NCBI GenBank assembly: GCA_036507855.1 | Contig: DATCIJ010000013.1 | Span: 1-64,000 of the forward strand | DNA length: 64,000 nucleotides | Direction: 5' to 3' | DNA from: JABWBJ01 sp036507855 | Lineage (GTDB): Bacteria > Gemmatimonadota > Gemmatimonadetes > Gemmatimonadales > Gemmatimonadaceae | Shown: positions 52,241-61,643 of the stretch, in pieces | Position numbering within the stretch: position 1 is the stretch's first letter | Layout: every line of letters starts with the position of its first letter | The notes under the pieces: model-generated | Database searches by the model: none | What the model was told of the DNA's origin: nothing | Seen by the model: the letters and a program-made list of their open reading frames with translations, nothing else | Position numbers and translations under genes: made by a program

Positions 52241-53044
52241 CTACGCGATCGGCGGGTTTCCAGCGCTCACCGCCGCGAGTTCTCGCTTGAAGGCGTGCAG
52301 CAGACAGCGGACCCCGCCATTCTCTCGCACCTCGGTCGTCCGCAACCCGGTATAGCGCTTGAACATGTTGCGCAGGGCTGCGCCCGACGGAAAATCGAGC
52401 TTGAGGGCGACCTGTTCGACCGTCCGCCCGGGATCATCCAGCATGCGGGCGGCGATGAGAAGGCGGCACCATCCGATCATCGCGCGCGGCGACGGTAGTC
52501 GGGCGGCTTTCAGGCGGTCCACCAGCGTTTTTCGGTGAACTCCCATGGCGGCGGCCACTTCCTCGACCGTCATGTCCCTGCGTGCGTGCTCCAGGCAATA
52601 ACGCAGGAACGGCACGATCGTCGCGGGTATGACAGGTTCGAGGTCCGCGCCGAGTGCCACAGCGGACACCTGATCCAGCGCCGCATTCACAGCCGAGCGC
52701 AGTGACGCCTTCAGGTCGTCGACGCCCTGGAATACCAACTGGCTGACGCCTGCCTTGGCGTACTCGATGACCGCGCCGGAGACCACGGCCGACATCGGGA
52801 GGTACACGACGATTGGCACCGAGGGATACTCGTCTCGGAGCCGTCGGATGCTTGGCAGAGTCGGGGACCCGTCGTAATCGCGATGATCCACGACGACCAG
52901 ATTCGCCAACCCGGCCTCGACCATGGCCAGGACCTCGCTGAGGCGCTCGCAGTACCGCACCGAGGCCTCATTCCGCAGGGCGTCAGTAAGCCTGGCCCGC
53001 GAAATGGGGTGGAGAACCAGCGCAGCGACGATCACGCCGCGCAC
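52241..53044 (-). CDS. AraC-family transcriptional regulator
   Basis: 267 residues, GTG start. The N-terminal 125 residues form a receiver-like alpha/beta fold (VIVAALVLHPISRARL, LVVVDHRDYDGSP, VPIVVYLP) with no clear phosphorylation Asp. The C-terminal domain has two helix-turn-helix units typical of AraC: MTVEEVAAAMGVHRKTLVDR, then RTVEQVALKLDFPSGAALRN followed by MFKRYTGLRTTEVR. An imperfect 12-bp inverted repeat lies 10 bp upstream of its start, between it and the divergent lipoprotein gene, a likely binding site. Confidence 0.85.
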   Translation of the reverse strand: MRGVIVAALVLHPISRARLTDALRNEASVRYCERLSEVLAMVEAGLANLVVVDHRDYDGSPTLPSIRRLRDEYPSVPIVVYLPMSAVVSGAVIEYAKAGVSQLVFQGVDDLKASLRSAVNAALDQVSAVALGADLEPVIPATIVPFLRYCLEHARRDMTVEEVAAAMGVHRKTLVDRLKAARLPSPRAMIGWCRLLIAARMLDDPGRTVEQVALKLDFPSGAALRNMFKRYTGLRTTEVRENGGVRCLLHAFKRELAAVSAGNPPIA

Positions 53045-53053
53045 GGTGCCGGG

Positions 53054-53088
53054 GTTACGCCATGTATCACGACTTCACATGGCGTGAC
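53054..53088. promoter_or_regulatory. Inverted repeat, probable operator in divergent region
   Basis: GTTACGCCATGT (53054-53065) and ACATGGCGTGAC (53077-53088) match as inverted repeats in 11 of 12 positions with an 11-bp spacer. It lies between the AraC-type regulator (minus) and the small lipoprotein gene (plus). Centre-to-centre spacing is about two helical turns, suited to a dimer. Confidence 0.6.
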
Positions 53089-53146
53089 AGTGGGGCGAAG
53101 CACGGCCGTACAGCTTGGTGTCAACCCCAAACCGCTGGAGCTGTGC

Positions 53147-53374
53147 ATGCGCCGTGTCCTTCGCGTACTGAGCACCCTCATTCCTGTCGCCGCGCTCGCG
53201 GCATGCGTTTCACCAATGGCACCCGCCCCGGTTTCTGAGACGTGCCTCTCCGGTAAGGTGCCCTACGCGACCTGCGTGAATCGCGATTTCGTCAATCCCC
53301 TCGGAGATTTCGTCAATCCCCTTGGCGACTTCGTGAATCCGCTAGGAAACGTGGTAGTCAGGCCTGGCGAGTAA
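53147..53374 (+). CDS. Small lipoprotein with tandem DFVNPLG heptapeptide
   Basis: 75 residues from ATG 53147 (MRRVLRVLSTLIPVAALAAC; CTGGAG at 53136-53141 as ribosome site). The lipobox VAALAAC gives a lipidated Cys. The mature part has two further Cys (TCLSGKVPYATCVN), which could form a disulfide, then three copies of DFVNPLG and the tail NVVVRPGE. I do not recognise a family. The repeated peptide, small size and divergent AraC-type regulator suggest a regulated surface or signalling lipoprotein, which is inference. Its 3' end overlaps the convergent TPR gene by 17 bp. Confidence 0.68.
   Translation: MRRVLRVLSTLIPVAALAACVSPMAPAPVSETCLSGKVPYATCVNRDFVNPLGDFVNPLGDFVNPLGNVVVRPGE
53285..53347 (+). 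repeat. Three 21-bp tandem repeats encoding DFVNPLG
   Basis: Units at 53285-53305, 53306-53326 and 53327-53347. They differ only at a few mostly synonymous positions (for example gatttcgtcaatcccctcgg versus gacttcgtgaatccgctagg), which suggests selection for the peptide rather than a fresh duplication. Confidence 0.9.
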
Positions 53375-54632
53375 GCGCCAGGAGCCCGCCGGCTTCTCCA
53401 ACGTCGAAATCGTTGAGGGAGGCTACCACCTTCTGAGACGATCGAGTCAACTGGATGGATGCGGCAGGCGGTTGTGCCGCTTTCTCCAGCTCGGCCGGGT
53501 CTGTCTTGTGCAGTAGCTCGAAGAACCCCCTCGCTTTGGCGAGCTTGCGAGTGCGGCTCAGGTATTCATCCCGATTCGTGGTGTCCCCGACGGCTGCGTA
53601 AGCGGTCGCCAGGTGATACAGCGCCTGGGCGTTCTCGTATGGCAGGCCGGAGGTGCTGACCCGCGCGCTGATCTCGGTGGCCGCCCGCGCCAGGACGACG
53701 GGTTCGCCCGCCTGCGCGGCGGCGATGGATGCGCCACCCAGCGCGCTCAGGACCACGCGCGGCGACGCCGCCCTTCCCAGGATCGCGGCGTAGCCGCGTA
53801 AGGCTGCCGCCGGGAACCCGGCCAGGAGACAGAGCTGGGCCAGGTTGGCCAGCGCTTCGACTTCACGCCCCGGATCGGCGTCCGCCAGTTGCAGCGTCGA
53901 CCAACCATGCCGCAACCCCCGGTCGAAGTTCTTCGACATGGCGTGGCAAATGGTGAGGCCCTGGTGCGCCAGTCGCATGAGTTCCCGCGCCTGCATTGTC
54001 TCCGACAGTTCGAGCGCGCGCTCGAAGAAGACGCGCGACCGTGGATAGTTCCCGCGCACACGATCCACGACGCCACGACCGACGTAGGTGCGCGCCAGCA
54101 CGATCATGTCGCCCGACCGTTCACCGATGGATGCCGAGACGCCATACAGCTCCTCGGCGGCATCCAGATCACCGAGCAGCCGGGCGATCATGGCCTGGTC
54201 GGCGGCAAGGAGACCGCGTTCCCGGTCGCTCGCGTCGTCAGCCACGCGTCGCGTTAGGCTCACCGTGCTGTAGCCCATGGAGAGTGCGCCCGCGTCAGCC
54301 ATCCGTGTGGCCATCCCCCGGACGCCCCTGATGAGCGCGTCCGCCCCCGAACGAGTGAGGAGGTTTGCGAATCCCTCCACCACGAGAAGCAGGTCGCCAA
54401 TTTCCGCTTCCGGAGTCGGTGTGCCTTCGGTGGACGGTTTCGTGAAGTCGCGGAGGGCGGACGCACACTGGCTCCCCAGCGTCGGAATGTCCTGCGCGCT
54501 GGCGCGGCCGATGCGCGAAAGGCAGTGCGCGGTGAGCAGCCACACGGTGTCGGCGCCGCCGAAGTCTTCGCGGGATTTGTCGCGCGCGAGATCCGAGCGG
54601 TAGGCGTCGAGCGGTGCTTCGGGAACTAGCAT
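53358..54632 (-). CDS. TPR-rich protein, 424 aa
   Basis: From ATG 54632 (MLVPEAPLDAYRSDLARDKS). The protein is all-helical with degenerate TPR units (LDAAEELYGVSASIGERSGD, GNYPRSRVFFERALELSETM, LPYENAQALYHLATAYAAVG). There is no signal peptide and no DNA-binding or kinase domain. It resembles the TPR part of LuxR/MalT-type or SARP regulators without their output domain. It converges on the small DFVNPLG lipoprotein gene, overlapping its 3' end. The interval 54633-54840 upstream holds no gene I can support. Confidence 0.7.
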   Translation of the reverse strand: MLVPEAPLDAYRSDLARDKSREDFGGADTVWLLTAHCLSRIGRASAQDIPTLGSQCASALRDFTKPSTEGTPTPEAEIGDLLLVVEGFANLLTRSGADALIRGVRGMATRMADAGALSMGYSTVSLTRRVADDASDRERGLLAADQAMIARLLGDLDAAEELYGVSASIGERSGDMIVLARTYVGRGVVDRVRGNYPRSRVFFERALELSETMQARELMRLAHQGLTICHAMSKNFDRGLRHGWSTLQLADADPGREVEALANLAQLCLLAGFPAAALRGYAAILGRAASPRVVLSALGGASIAAAQAGEPVVLARAATEISARVSTSGLPYENAQALYHLATAYAAVGDTTNRDEYLSRTRKLAKARGFFELLHKTDPAELEKAAQPPAASIQLTRSSQKVVASLNDFDVGEAGGLLALTRQA

Positions 54633-54840
54633 GGGCGCGGCCGGATGGAGGGTGATGCTGGGCCCGTTTCGTGAGTGTGACGGGGGCCTCCCACAGGGAG
54701 TAAACGGCGGCCGCCGCTCACCCCCTTCCCGTCCAATCACGCCCGAACCTGATGACCATTCCACAGTACGACGCCGGCTGGCCAGCGCAAGGGCCGTTAC
54801 TGGTAACGGGTCATGGAGCGGCCATCGTGGTTGTTATGCG

Positions 54841-55653
54841 CTATCGGTTCGAGCGAATCCCTCGGACCGCTTCCTGGAAGACGGCGAAGGAAGGATCGTC
54901 CGACGCGAGTGAGTCGAGACGCGCAGGACCAATCGTGGAAACCAGCGCACTCGTCGTGGCCACGCGGGACTCCTCCAATGGATGACTTCCGAACCACGAA
55001 TCGAGCGCGGTGGGATCGGCGGCGCGAGCCGCGGCGAGTCGCTCGAACATCGATGGTATTCCCCGGGGATCGATGCCCGCCGCGAGCAGGTAACCGACCG
55101 CGGCGGAATCCGCCTGAGCCTCATCGTCGCGGCTGTATTTCGAGAACAGGGCCTGACCTCCGACATCGATGGCGATCTGCGCGGCGGACGAACTGCACAC
55201 ATTCACCACAGCGCAGAATACCGTCACCAGAACTCCGGTTCGGGATCGCGTCCGCATCTGGTCCACGCTGTGCCGCAACGTCACGTGCGCGACCTCGTGG
55301 CCAATCACACCAGCCAGTTCCGAGTAACTCGCGGCGCGCTCAACGAGCCCGCGGTGAACGAAGACGTGGCCGCCCGGCACGGCAAACGCATTCACGGTGC
55401 TGTCATCAACGAGATAGAAATGCCAGTCGCGGTTCCCGGTGTCGGCCACGGTCGTCAGGCGCGCGCCGAGCGTCGACAGCCACGCTCCGGCGGCCGAGTC
55501 GTCGAGAATGGTCAGTTGCGACCGGATCGCCGCCGCATACTGGTCGCCGAGTTCATCCTCTTCCGACACGGAGATGTCACAACCCCAGAGCGTCGCAGCC
55601 AGAACGGCGACCGCCGCGGGACGAAATCCGGGTCGCGCCTGGCGGGTGCTCAC
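54841..55653 (-). CDS. M48-family metalloprotease lipoprotein
   Basis: 270 residues, GTG start forming GTGA with the upstream stop. The lipobox is LAATLWGC. The zinc motif is AGVIGHEVAHVTLRHS, and the third ligand is in SRDDEAQADSAAVGYL. GSHPLEESRV is typical of BepA/LoiP-like periplasmic M48 proteases, which oversee outer-membrane assembly. No large C-terminal TPR domain is present, so it is closer to LoiP/YcaL. This is a second M48 gene besides htpX in this window. Confidence 0.9.
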   Translation of the reverse strand: MSTRQARPGFRPAAVAVLAATLWGCDISVSEEDELGDQYAAAIRSQLTILDDSAAGAWLSTLGARLTTVADTGNRDWHFYLVDDSTVNAFAVPGGHVFVHRGLVERAASYSELAGVIGHEVAHVTLRHSVDQMRTRSRTGVLVTVFCAVVNVCSSSAAQIAIDVGGQALFSKYSRDDEAQADSAAVGYLLAAGIDPRGIPSMFERLAAARAADPTALDSWFGSHPLEESRVATTSALVSTIGPARLDSLASDDPSFAVFQEAVRGIRSNR

Positions 55654-56222
55654 GCGTTGTAGATCACACCGCCGCGCGCGCGATACAGCTCGAGGGTCGC
55701 CCGTGCCTCGTCGCGCAATACGCCGTGCACGACCTCGATACCGCGCCCGCGGAGATAGTCATATGACTCCGGGAAGACCGGCCCCTCATCGAACCGCATG
55801 GCCACGGCATCCTGGCGCGTGGCGCCACAGACAATGCGCCGGACGCCGGCCCACAGCGCCGCGCCGAGGCACATCGCGCAGGGGTCGCAGGTCGAGTAGA
55901 GCGTGTGCGACGGCAGATCGGGTGCGGCCAGGGTATACGTCCCGATCCGCGCCTGCGCGCGCATGAACGCCACGATTTCGGCATGCAGCACCGAATTCCG
56001 CAGGCGCACGACCGTGTTCACGCCGAGGGAAACGAGCTGGCCGCTGTCCGATTCGAAAATCGCGGCGCCGAACGGTCCGCCGGCGCCATTCGTCACGTTC
56101 GCCGCGGCCATTTCGATCGCCACGCGCATGCGATCCTCGTCGGTCGCATAACGACGATGGTCATCCTCGCGCGCGGCGGCCCACGCCGGAAGGTCGATGC
56201 GGAGCGCCCTGGGGTCAGCCAT
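55650..56222 (-). CDS. Nucleoside/guanine deaminase-like protein
   Basis: 190 residues. The zinc site is VLHAEIVAFM (His and catalytic Glu) with STCDPCAMCLGAALWAG (PCxxC), as in cytidine/deoxycytidylate deaminases. GGPFGAAIF and the length suit guanine deaminase or a tRNA-type deaminase. Substrate is unproven. It is translationally coupled to the M48 lipoprotein gene by a 4-bp overlap, with no obvious functional link. Confidence 0.88.
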   Translation of the reverse strand: MADPRALRIDLPAWAAAREDDHRRYATDEDRMRVAIEMAAANVTNGAGGPFGAAIFESDSGQLVSLGVNTVVRLRNSVLHAEIVAFMRAQARIGTYTLAAPDLPSHTLYSTCDPCAMCLGAALWAGVRRIVCGATRQDAVAMRFDEGPVFPESYDYLRGRGIEVVHGVLRDEARATLELYRARGGVIYNA

Positions 56223-56393
56223 TCGAACACGGCAGGTGCACCGGCCGCCCGCGGGAGTCCATCGCCACCATGGCCGGAGCCTAGCGGTGAGGCGTCCTTC
56301 GCGGTAGAGCCGGCGCCAGCGTGACCTGCGTCCCTTGTCGTCGCGATGACGTCAATCGATCTTCATCGCGGCACAATCCTCAACGAGGCGGGC

Positions 56394-58700
56394 ATGCGAA
56401 TCGCGAGGGTGGGCGTGGTTGGCGCTGGCGCGATGGGAACCGGCATCGCGGCGCTGGCCGCCTCCGCCGGATTCCCGGTAGAGCTCCTCGATGTTCCCGA
56501 TTCGCCGGATCGAGACGGGAGGGCGCGGGGGGCAATCGACAGGGCGCTGAAGTCGCGACCATCTGCGTTCATGGACCCGGCGTGCGCCGCCCGGATCTCG
56601 GTCGGGAATACCGAGGATCACCTCGACCGCCTTCGCGAGTGCGACTGGATCATCGAGGCCATCATCGAGCGGCCCGAACCCAAGCGCGACCTCTTCGCGC
56701 GCATCGAACCGCTGGTTCGATCCGATGCGATCGTGACCTCCAACACGTCAGGGATTCCCATTCACATGCTGGGCGCCGGACGAAGCGATCGGTTCCGGCA
56801 GCACTTCCTCGGCACGCATTTCTTCAATCCTGTCCGGCATCTCCACCTGCTCGAGCTCATCCCCACCACGGACACGCTTCCCGATGTGGTCGCGCGAATT
56901 CGCGACTTTGCTGAACGAATGCTCGGGAAAGGCGTGATCCTGGCGCGCGACGTGCCCGGCTTTGTCGCGAACCGGCTCGGCCTGCATGGCTTGTTCCGAA
57001 CCATTCGTCTCATGGAGGATTTCGGCCTCACCATCGACGAGGTCGATGCGTTGACCGGTCCATTCCTCGGCCGGCCGAAGTCGGCAACCTTCCGGACGGC
57101 TGACATTTCCGGGCTCGACGTGCTGGTCGACGTGTCAGCCGGTCTCTCCAGCACAACGGGCGAGGACTTCTCGCTCCCCGCCTGGATTCACGACCTCGTC
57201 AGGCAGGGCAAACTCGGCGTCAAGACGGGGGCCGGATTCTACCGGAAGGACGGCGCGAAGATCCTGACGCTCGATTGGCGCACCGGTGAGTACCGCCCGC
57301 AGGTCATTCCGGACTTCGCGGACCTCAAGTTCCTGCAGCGCGAGCCGCTCACCCGGCGCCTGAAGGGGATCACCCGAGCGGGAGGAACGCACGCCGAGTT
57401 CCTGCGGGCGCTCCTGCTGGAAACGGCGGCCTACACGCTGGCGAAGACGCCTGGAATCGCCTACGACATCGCGTCCGTGGATCGAGCGCTCGAATGGGGA
57501 TTCGCCTGGGAGCTCGGCCCCTTCTGTGTGTTTGACGCCATCGGAGCCGATTGGCTGCGCGCCGCGTTCGCGGAACGCAACATGGGAGAACCAGGCCTCC
57601 TCGCTACGGCACGCGAGGGATTCTACCGCCGGCTGAGCAGCGGACCCCGTCAACTCTCGTTTGTCGGGGAATACGCGCCTATCGAACCGATCCCGCATGC
57701 GCTCGACCTGGATCTCGTCGAGTTGCGTCTGGGATCCCTGGCATCGAATCGTGAGGCGACGCTGCTCGATATCGGCGACGGCGTCGCGTTGCTCAAGCTG
57801 CACGGCAAGCTGAATACGCTTGGCATGGGTGCGCTGGACCTCATCGATCAGTCGCTGGACCTGGTGGACCGGAGCGGGTTTGTTGGCCTCGTCCTCGGCA
57901 GCATGAACGCCAACACGTTCTCGGCCGGGGCGAACCTGGTCGAACTGCTGGCCGAAGTCGACGCGGGACATTGGGATGAGCTCGATGCCGCGGTTCGGCG
58001 CTTCCAGCACACCGTGGCGCGATTGCGGAGCGTCGCCTTCCCCGTCGTGGTCGCGCCGAACGGGCTTACGCTCGGGGGCGGCGCCGAGTTCGCGCTCCAC
58101 GCGTCACGGGTGCAGGCTGGCGGGGAACTCTATATGGGCCTCGTGGAGGTGGGCGTGGGGCTTCTCCCGGCAGGGGGCGGCACGAAAGAGCTCCTCTTCC
58201 GGTTCACGCGGGAGCTGGAACCGTACGAGGAAGCAGATCCGTTCGAGGCGGTGAAGCGCGCGTTCAAGCTCATCTCGATGGGAACGATGAGCGCGAGCGC
58301 GCTCGACGCCCGCCGGCTTGGCCTTCTGCGCAACGGCGATCGCATAACGATGAATCGCGACCGTGTCCTCAGCGACGCGAAGGCACGGGTCCTCGAGTTG
58401 GCGCCGGACTACACGCCGGCGGAGCCGAGAACGATTCGCGCCCTGGGCAGGGAAGGATTGGGAAACCTGTCGTACGGCATCTGGGCAATGCGCGAGGGCG
58501 GCTACATCACCGATCACGAAGTGACCATCGGCCGCAGGATCGCGCATGTGCTGTGCGGCGGTGACGGCTCTCCGCGAATGGTCACCGAGCAGGACATTCT
58601 CGACCTCGAGCGCGAGGCGTTCCTTTCGCTGCTGGGGACGCCGGAAACACGCGCCCGGATTGTCTACATGCTGGAGAACGGCAAACCTCTCCGGAACTGA
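56394..58700 (+). CDS. fadN: 3-hydroxyacyl-CoA dehydrogenase/enoyl-CoA hydratase, FadN type
   Basis: 768 residues from ATG 56394 (ribosome site GAGGCGGGC). The dehydrogenase domain comes first: RIARVGVVGAGAMGTGIAAL is the NAD site, HFFNPVRHLHLLELI holds the catalytic His, and VKTGAGFYRKDG is conserved. The C-terminal half is a crotonase domain (FSAGANLVELLAEV, APNGLTLGGGAEFALHASRV, GLVEVGVGLLPAGGG). This order is the FadN arrangement, the reverse of FadB. It carries out two steps of fatty-acid beta-oxidation. fadA follows after 2 bp. Confidence 0.95.
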   Translation: MRIARVGVVGAGAMGTGIAALAASAGFPVELLDVPDSPDRDGRARGAIDRALKSRPSAFMDPACAARISVGNTEDHLDRLRECDWIIEAIIERPEPKRDLFARIEPLVRSDAIVTSNTSGIPIHMLGAGRSDRFRQHFLGTHFFNPVRHLHLLELIPTTDTLPDVVARIRDFAERMLGKGVILARDVPGFVANRLGLHGLFRTIRLMEDFGLTIDEVDALTGPFLGRPKSATFRTADISGLDVLVDVSAGLSSTTGEDFSLPAWIHDLVRQGKLGVKTGAGFYRKDGAKILTLDWRTGEYRPQVIPDFADLKFLQREPLTRRLKGITRAGGTHAEFLRALLLETAAYTLAKTPGIAYDIASVDRALEWGFAWELGPFCVFDAIGADWLRAAFAERNMGEPGLLATAREGFYRRLSSGPRQLSFVGEYAPIEPIPHALDLDLVELRLGSLASNREATLLDIGDGVALLKLHGKLNTLGMGALDLIDQSLDLVDRSGFVGLVLGSMNANTFSAGANLVELLAEVDAGHWDELDAAVRRFQHTVARLRSVAFPVVVAPNGLTLGGGAEFALHASRVQAGGELYMGLVEVGVGLLPAGGGTKELLFRFTRELEPYEEADPFEAVKRAFKLISMGTMSASALDARRLGLLRNGDRITMNRDRVLSDAKARVLELAPDYTPAEPRTIRALGREGLGNLSYGIWAMREGGYITDHEVTIGRRIAHVLCGGDGSPRMVTEQDILDLEREAFLSLLGTPETRARIVYMLENGKPLRN

Positions 58701-58702
58701 CC

Positions 58703-59866
58703 ATGCCTGATGCCGTAATCGTCAGCGCCGTCCGCACGGCGGTCGGACGCGGGAAGAGCGACGGGTCGCTTGCGGGGGTTCATCCCATCGACCTGTCGGC
58801 CCTCGTCATCCAGGAAGCGGTGAAGCGCGCGGATGTGGACCCACGCGACATTGACGACGTGTTGTGGGGATGCGCCATGCCCGAGGGCTCGCAGGGACTG
58901 AACATCGGCAGGCTGGCGGTCCTGCGCGCGCGATTGCCGGTGCAGGTGCCGGCGGCGACGGTGAACCGGTTCTGTTCCTCGGGACTGCAGACGGTCGCCA
59001 GCGCGGCGCAGTCGATCATGACGGGCATGGCCGATGTGGTGATTGCCGGCGGCGTGGAGATGATGAGCCAGGTGCCGATGTCAGGGTGGCACACCCGGCT
59101 GCATCCGGACATGACCGAAAGCATGATTGCCATGGGGTTGACCGCGGAGCGCGTGGCGGATCGCTGGCAGGTGTCCCGGGTCGACCAGGATGCGTATGCC
59201 CTGGAAAGTCATCGCAAGGCCGCTGCCGCGCTGGCGGATGGACGCTTCGCGGACCAGATCGTGCCCGTTCCCGTGCAGCGCGTGAAGTGGAGTGGCGCCA
59301 CAAAGCAGGTTGAGGAGGGTCACTTCGCGGTGGACGAACTCGTGCGACCCGACACGAGTCTCGAGCGACTCGCGAAGCTCAAGCCGGTCTTCAGGCAGAA
59401 CGGCAGCGTCACAGCGGGCAACGCGAGTCCGTATTCGGACGGCGCGGCCGCTGTTGTCGTCGTGAGCGGCGACTATGCCCGGGCGCACGGGCTCAAAGTG
59501 CTCGCGCGATTCATCACGTTCGCCGCGGCCGGGGTGGAGCCCGACGTCATGGGAATCGGCCCGGTGCAGGCCGTGCCCAAGGCACTGAAGCGGGCCGGCA
59601 TCGACCTGTCCGATATCGCCCTCATCGAGTTCAATGAGGCGTTCGCGTCACAGGCGCTGGCCGTGAAGCGCGAGCTGGGGTTTCCCGACGACCGTCTCAA
59701 CGTGAACGGCGGAGCGATCGCGCTGGGGCATCCCCTGGGTGCAACGGGCGCCAAGCTGGTAACGCAACTGCTTCACGAACTGGGTCGACGCGGCGGGGGC
59801 CACGGCCTCGTGACGATGTGCATTGGCGGCGGGATGGGGGCGGCTGGAGTGTTTGAGGTACGCTAG
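58703..59866 (+). CDS. fadA: Acetyl-CoA acyltransferase (thiolase)
   Basis: 387 residues. The acyl-accepting Cys is in NRFCSSGLQTVASA, the catalytic His in GGAIALGHPLGATGAKL and the second Cys in VTMCIGGGMGAAG. It cleaves 3-ketoacyl-CoA, the last beta-oxidation step, and with FadN would form the complex. The stop TAG overlaps the first GGCATCA unit of the following array. Confidence 0.96.
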   Translation: MPDAVIVSAVRTAVGRGKSDGSLAGVHPIDLSALVIQEAVKRADVDPRDIDDVLWGCAMPEGSQGLNIGRLAVLRARLPVQVPAATVNRFCSSGLQTVASAAQSIMTGMADVVIAGGVEMMSQVPMSGWHTRLHPDMTESMIAMGLTAERVADRWQVSRVDQDAYALESHRKAAAALADGRFADQIVPVPVQRVKWSGATKQVEEGHFAVDELVRPDTSLERLAKLKPVFRQNGSVTAGNASPYSDGAAAVVVVSGDYARAHGLKVLARFITFAAAGVEPDVMGIGPVQAVPKALKRAGIDLSDIALIEFNEAFASQALAVKRELGFPDDRLNVNGGAIALGHPLGATGAKLVTQLLHELGRRGGGHGLVTMCIGGGMGAAGVFEVR

Positions 59867-59915
59867 GCATCAGGCATCAGGCATGGGGCATCAGCTCTCA
59901 GGACTCACGACTCAC
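59866..59915. repeat. GGCATCA and GACTCAC arrays between fadA and icd
   Basis: GGCATCA units start on the last base of the fadA stop codon (59866-59893, one unit GGCATGG), and GACTCAC units (59902-59915) precede the icd start. Two different heptamers are used on the two sides, but the polarity rule holds: G-rich after the stop, CAC-type before the start. Confidence 0.8.
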
Positions 59916-59920
59916 GACAA

Positions 59921-61141
<1,221 letters not shown>

Positions 61142-61144
61142 GTG

Positions 61145-61254
61145 CGAGGTCCGAGGTTCGAGGTCCGAGGTTCGAGGTTCGAGGTTCGAGGTCCGAGGTT
61201 GTGACGACGCGGAGACTTCGCTCCTCGTAGCTCGGACCTCTGACCTCGGACCTA
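61145..61254. repeat. GAGGTTC/GAGGTCC array with inverted partner, convergent junction
   Basis: Eight units alternating GAGGTCC and GAGGTTC with a C spacer (61145-61200), 30 bp, then CTCGGACCTCTGACCTCGGA and CCTAGG (61231-61256) in inverse orientation. The icd stop lies just before the left arm and the ridA stop codon is inside the right arm. It is likely a two-way hairpin terminator. Confidence 0.88.
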
Positions 61255-61626
61255 GGTAGTCGCAATCGCCTGAATCTCGATCTGATACCCGTAATGCAGC
61301 TCCTTCACGGGCACGATCGCGCGAGCCGGGCGATGTGAGCCCATGATTCGCGAGTAGGTCGCGTTTACCTCGCTCCACAGCGAGATGTCCGACACGTAGA
61401 TCGTCATCTGGACCACCCTGTCGAGGCCACTGCCCGCGGCCTTCAGGATGGCCTCGATGTTTCGCAACGTTTGTTCGGTCTGCTCGCCAATCGGTCCGGG
61501 CCGATGCTCCTTCTGGCCGGGAACGAACGCCAACTGGCCGGCCACGAATACGAAGCCATTGTGGACCACGGCCTGCGAATAGTGACCGCCGGGGACAGGC
61601 GCAGTGTCGGTTGTGATGAAGTTCAT
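61252..61626 (-). CDS. RidA-family protein
   Basis: 124 residues from ATG 61626 (MNFITTDTAPVPGGHYSQAV). VVHNGFVFVAGQLAF, EQTEQTLRNIEAIL and GSHRPARAIVPVKEL are RidA signatures; the Arg in RPARA is the residue needed for imine/enamine hydrolysis. It lies in the tyrosine-degradation neighbourhood with fahA, 17 bp downstream of its stop. It may be a housekeeping RidA or a pathway-specific deaminase. Confidence 0.93.
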   Translation of the reverse strand: MNFITTDTAPVPGGHYSQAVVHNGFVFVAGQLAFVPGQKEHRPGPIGEQTEQTLRNIEAILKAAGSGLDRVVQMTIYVSDISLWSEVNATYSRIMGSHRPARAIVPVKELHYGYQIEIQAIATT

Positions 61627-61643
61627 CGCCGGATTGGTGAAGG

